A DNA stretch of 12,439 nt from Verrucomicrobia bacterium UBA6775 (GTDB taxonomy: Bacteria > Verrucomicrobiota > Verrucomicrobiia > Limisphaerales > UBA1096): assembly GCA_002453165.1 (NCBI GenBank), contig DKGH01000075.1:14403-26841 (forward strand), read 5' to 3'. A program made the translations under genes and the position numbers. Under the pieces are notes generated by a model. It worked only from the letters and a program-made list of their open reading frames with translations. It searched no databases and was not told the DNA's origin. Shown here piece by piece: positions 11,078 through 12,439 of the stretch; positions within the stretch are counted from its first letter, which is position 1, and every line of letters starts with the position of its first letter.

Positions 11078-12439
11078 TCAGAACGGCACCTGCCCGACTT
11101 CGAATCTCACCGACTGGGCTGTGCCGGCGGTTGACGACGCAGGGGCCGCCTCGGTTCGCATGCGCTCGGCAGACACACCCTCGCTGACGAGGAAATCGCC
11201 GACGGACTGAGCGCGTGACTCGGCCAGGCGCTTGTTGGCCTCGGGATCCCCCACCGCCCGCGCCTGGCCAACGACTCGCAGATAGAAACTCGGAAAGTTA
11301 TCCAGCATCTTTTTAATCCGGCGCAGCTCGTGTTCGCTGGAAAGCGAGATCGCGGAGGAACCCCGGCGAAAACCGATCGATTGCACATCAAGATCGCCCA
11401 CCGCACGAAGGCTGCTCCACTGGCTGTCGCTGAGTTTTCCAAGGTGGGCGTTGGTGCGGACGCCCTGCAAATCACTCGTCCCCTGCCCCAATCCGTCGAT
11501 GGCGAGCGCGTTGGCCGGGTGAAAACTATCGGCCTGCATCGCGGACAGCGTCCGGTCGTAATACAGCGTGGTGTACTGTCCGTTGAGCGGGTCGGCATCC
11601 AGCGCCTGTGTCTTCAGGAGGATGTCCATGATGTTGTTAATCATATCCTCCATCGTGAGTAAATCGCCGGCGGCCGCACCGCTCACGAGGCCGAAGTGGG
11701 CATAATTCTCGAGAGTGTTCTTCCACTGGATGCCATCGACCACCGCCTTGGCCCCGTCACCGGAAAGGCTTGGGTCATCCGAACGCACCAGTCCGGCAAA
11801 GCCGTTGGCGTCGTTTTGATAATGGTAGGCGGCCCGGGAATAGGCCTCGACCACGGCGCGTACCTGCTCGGGGTGGTCGCGCAAATACTCGCGCCGGGCC
11901 ACCAGCACGTCGACGATCAACCCCTTGATCTTGGAGCTATCCAGCAGCACTTTAGCACCGGGTAGTTTCTTTGCCTGCGATACGTGCGGCTCCCACATGA
12001 CGTAGGCGCGCTTGTCCGATTGCGCAGCATTTTTCATGTGCTTCAACACCGCCTCAGAACCGTTCGCCTCGATGATCCAGTCGCTGCCCAGATCCGGCAG
12101 TTTAAAGTGTGACTTCACCACGCGAGCCAAAAACTCGCTGGGGGAACTGGGTGTCAGGACAAAGCCGGCATCCGACGTGTTGAGATCCTGAACAGTCTTA
12201 ACCCCTACGTCGAACGCCAGCACGGCGTCCGCCCCCTTGGTCTCGTCGATGACCATGACGATCGACGCCGGAAAACGCCCCAGCTTCGCCCCGGCCATGA
12301 GCAGCGAATCGATTGTGAATACAGCCATCTCCACGTCGCCGGCCTCCAGCGCTGCAAGCCGGGCATCGTAGTCCGCCTCGTCCTCCACAATCGTCAGCCG
12401 GATTTGGTCGTAACGAAGATTCTTTTTCATCTCCTCGGA
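11078..12439 (-). CDS. Substrate-binding domain fused to OmpA-like domain (5' end outside window)
   Basis: The frame is open to the right edge, and the first ATG (12430) is probably internal, because the text there corresponds to the middle of the first lobe of a binding protein; the signal peptide and first strands are missing. Numbered from that ATG, residues 1-260 form a class 2 periplasmic binding domain (IRLTIVEDEADYDARLAALE, VFTIDSLL, AYVMWEPHV, VLLDSSKIKGLIVDVLVARR). About 300-345 is a linker. Residues 350-445 form an OmpA_C-like domain (FRRGSSAISLSSEHELRRIK, VVGQARAVGDPEANKRLAES, RAQSVGDFL). OmpA domains bind peptidoglycan. Asn399 and Arg406 are present, but the usual GHTD aspartate is Arg391. 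The fusion suggests a ligand-sensing protein held at the cell wall. It shares the motif VL.DS.KI...I.D..VAR with the lipoprotein gene at 8212-9330. Confidence 0.88.
   Translation of the reverse strand, partial: SEEMKKNLRYDQIRLTIVEDEADYDARLAALEAGDVEMAVFTIDSLLMAGAKLGRFPASIVMVIDETKGADAVLAFDVGVKTVQDLNTSDAGFVLTPSSPSEFLARVVKSHFKLPDLGSDWIIEANGSEAVLKHMKNAAQSDKRAYVMWEPHVSQAKKLPGAKVLLDSSKIKGLIVDVLVARREYLRDHPEQVRAVVEAYSRAAYHYQNDANGFAGLVRSDDPSLSGDGAKAVVDGIQWKNTLENYAHFGLVSGAAAGDLLTMEDMINNIMDILLKTQALDADPLNGQYTTLYYDRTLSAMQADSFHPANALAIDGLGQGTSDLQGVRTNAHLGKLSDSQWSSLRAVGDLDVQSIGFRRGSSAISLSSEHELRRIKKMLDNFPSFYLRVVGQARAVGDPEANKRLAESRAQSVGDFLVSEGVSAERMRTEAAPASSTAGTAQSVRFEVGQVPF

Overview
The window suggests a moderately GC-rich bacterium. 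The long C-terminal tail on ribosomal protein L29, the insertion in L22 and the PspA/OmpA-type envelope genes lead me to guess the PVC superphylum, probably Verrucomicrobiota. This is an inference from protein character, not a database match. Every gene I can support lies on the minus strand, so transcription runs from high to low coordinates. No tRNA, rRNA, CRISPR array or transposase was seen.

Region A (12439 down to 4607) is an accessory cluster of seven genes. In transcription order these are: a periplasmic substrate-binding domain fused to an OmpA-like domain (5' end outside the window); an unrecognised protein with two membrane helices and a coiled coil; a PspA/IM30-family protein; a strong intrinsic terminator; a lipoprotein substrate-binding protein; a TauC/SsuC-type permease; an ABC ATPase; and a large AAA+ ATPase with a degenerate N-terminal and an intact C-terminal domain. 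Genes within each half are tightly packed (1-nt gap, ATGA overlap, gaps under 30 nt). The cluster combines a NitT/TauT-like importer, a second cell-wall-linked binding protein related to the first, a membrane-stress PspA protein and an AAA+ remodelling ATPase. I propose these form one envelope-associated system. The substrate cannot be read from the sequence.

Region B (4606-4266) is a 341-nt intergenic stretch with two near-identical double palindromes, A/T tracts, a weak bidirectional terminator-like hairpin and a structured leader before rplB.

Region C (4265 down to 1) is the distal part of the S10 operon running into spc: rplB-rpsS-rplV-rpsC-rplP-rpmC-rpsQ-rplN-rplX (rplX runs off the left edge). 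The usual upstream genes rpsJ-rplC-rplD-rplW are not next to rplB; Region A sits there instead.

Across the whole window the 10-bp palindrome CTTGGCCAAG occurs ten times, eight of them inside or at the start of genes. This resembles the highly iterated palindromes of cyanobacteria but has a different sequence.
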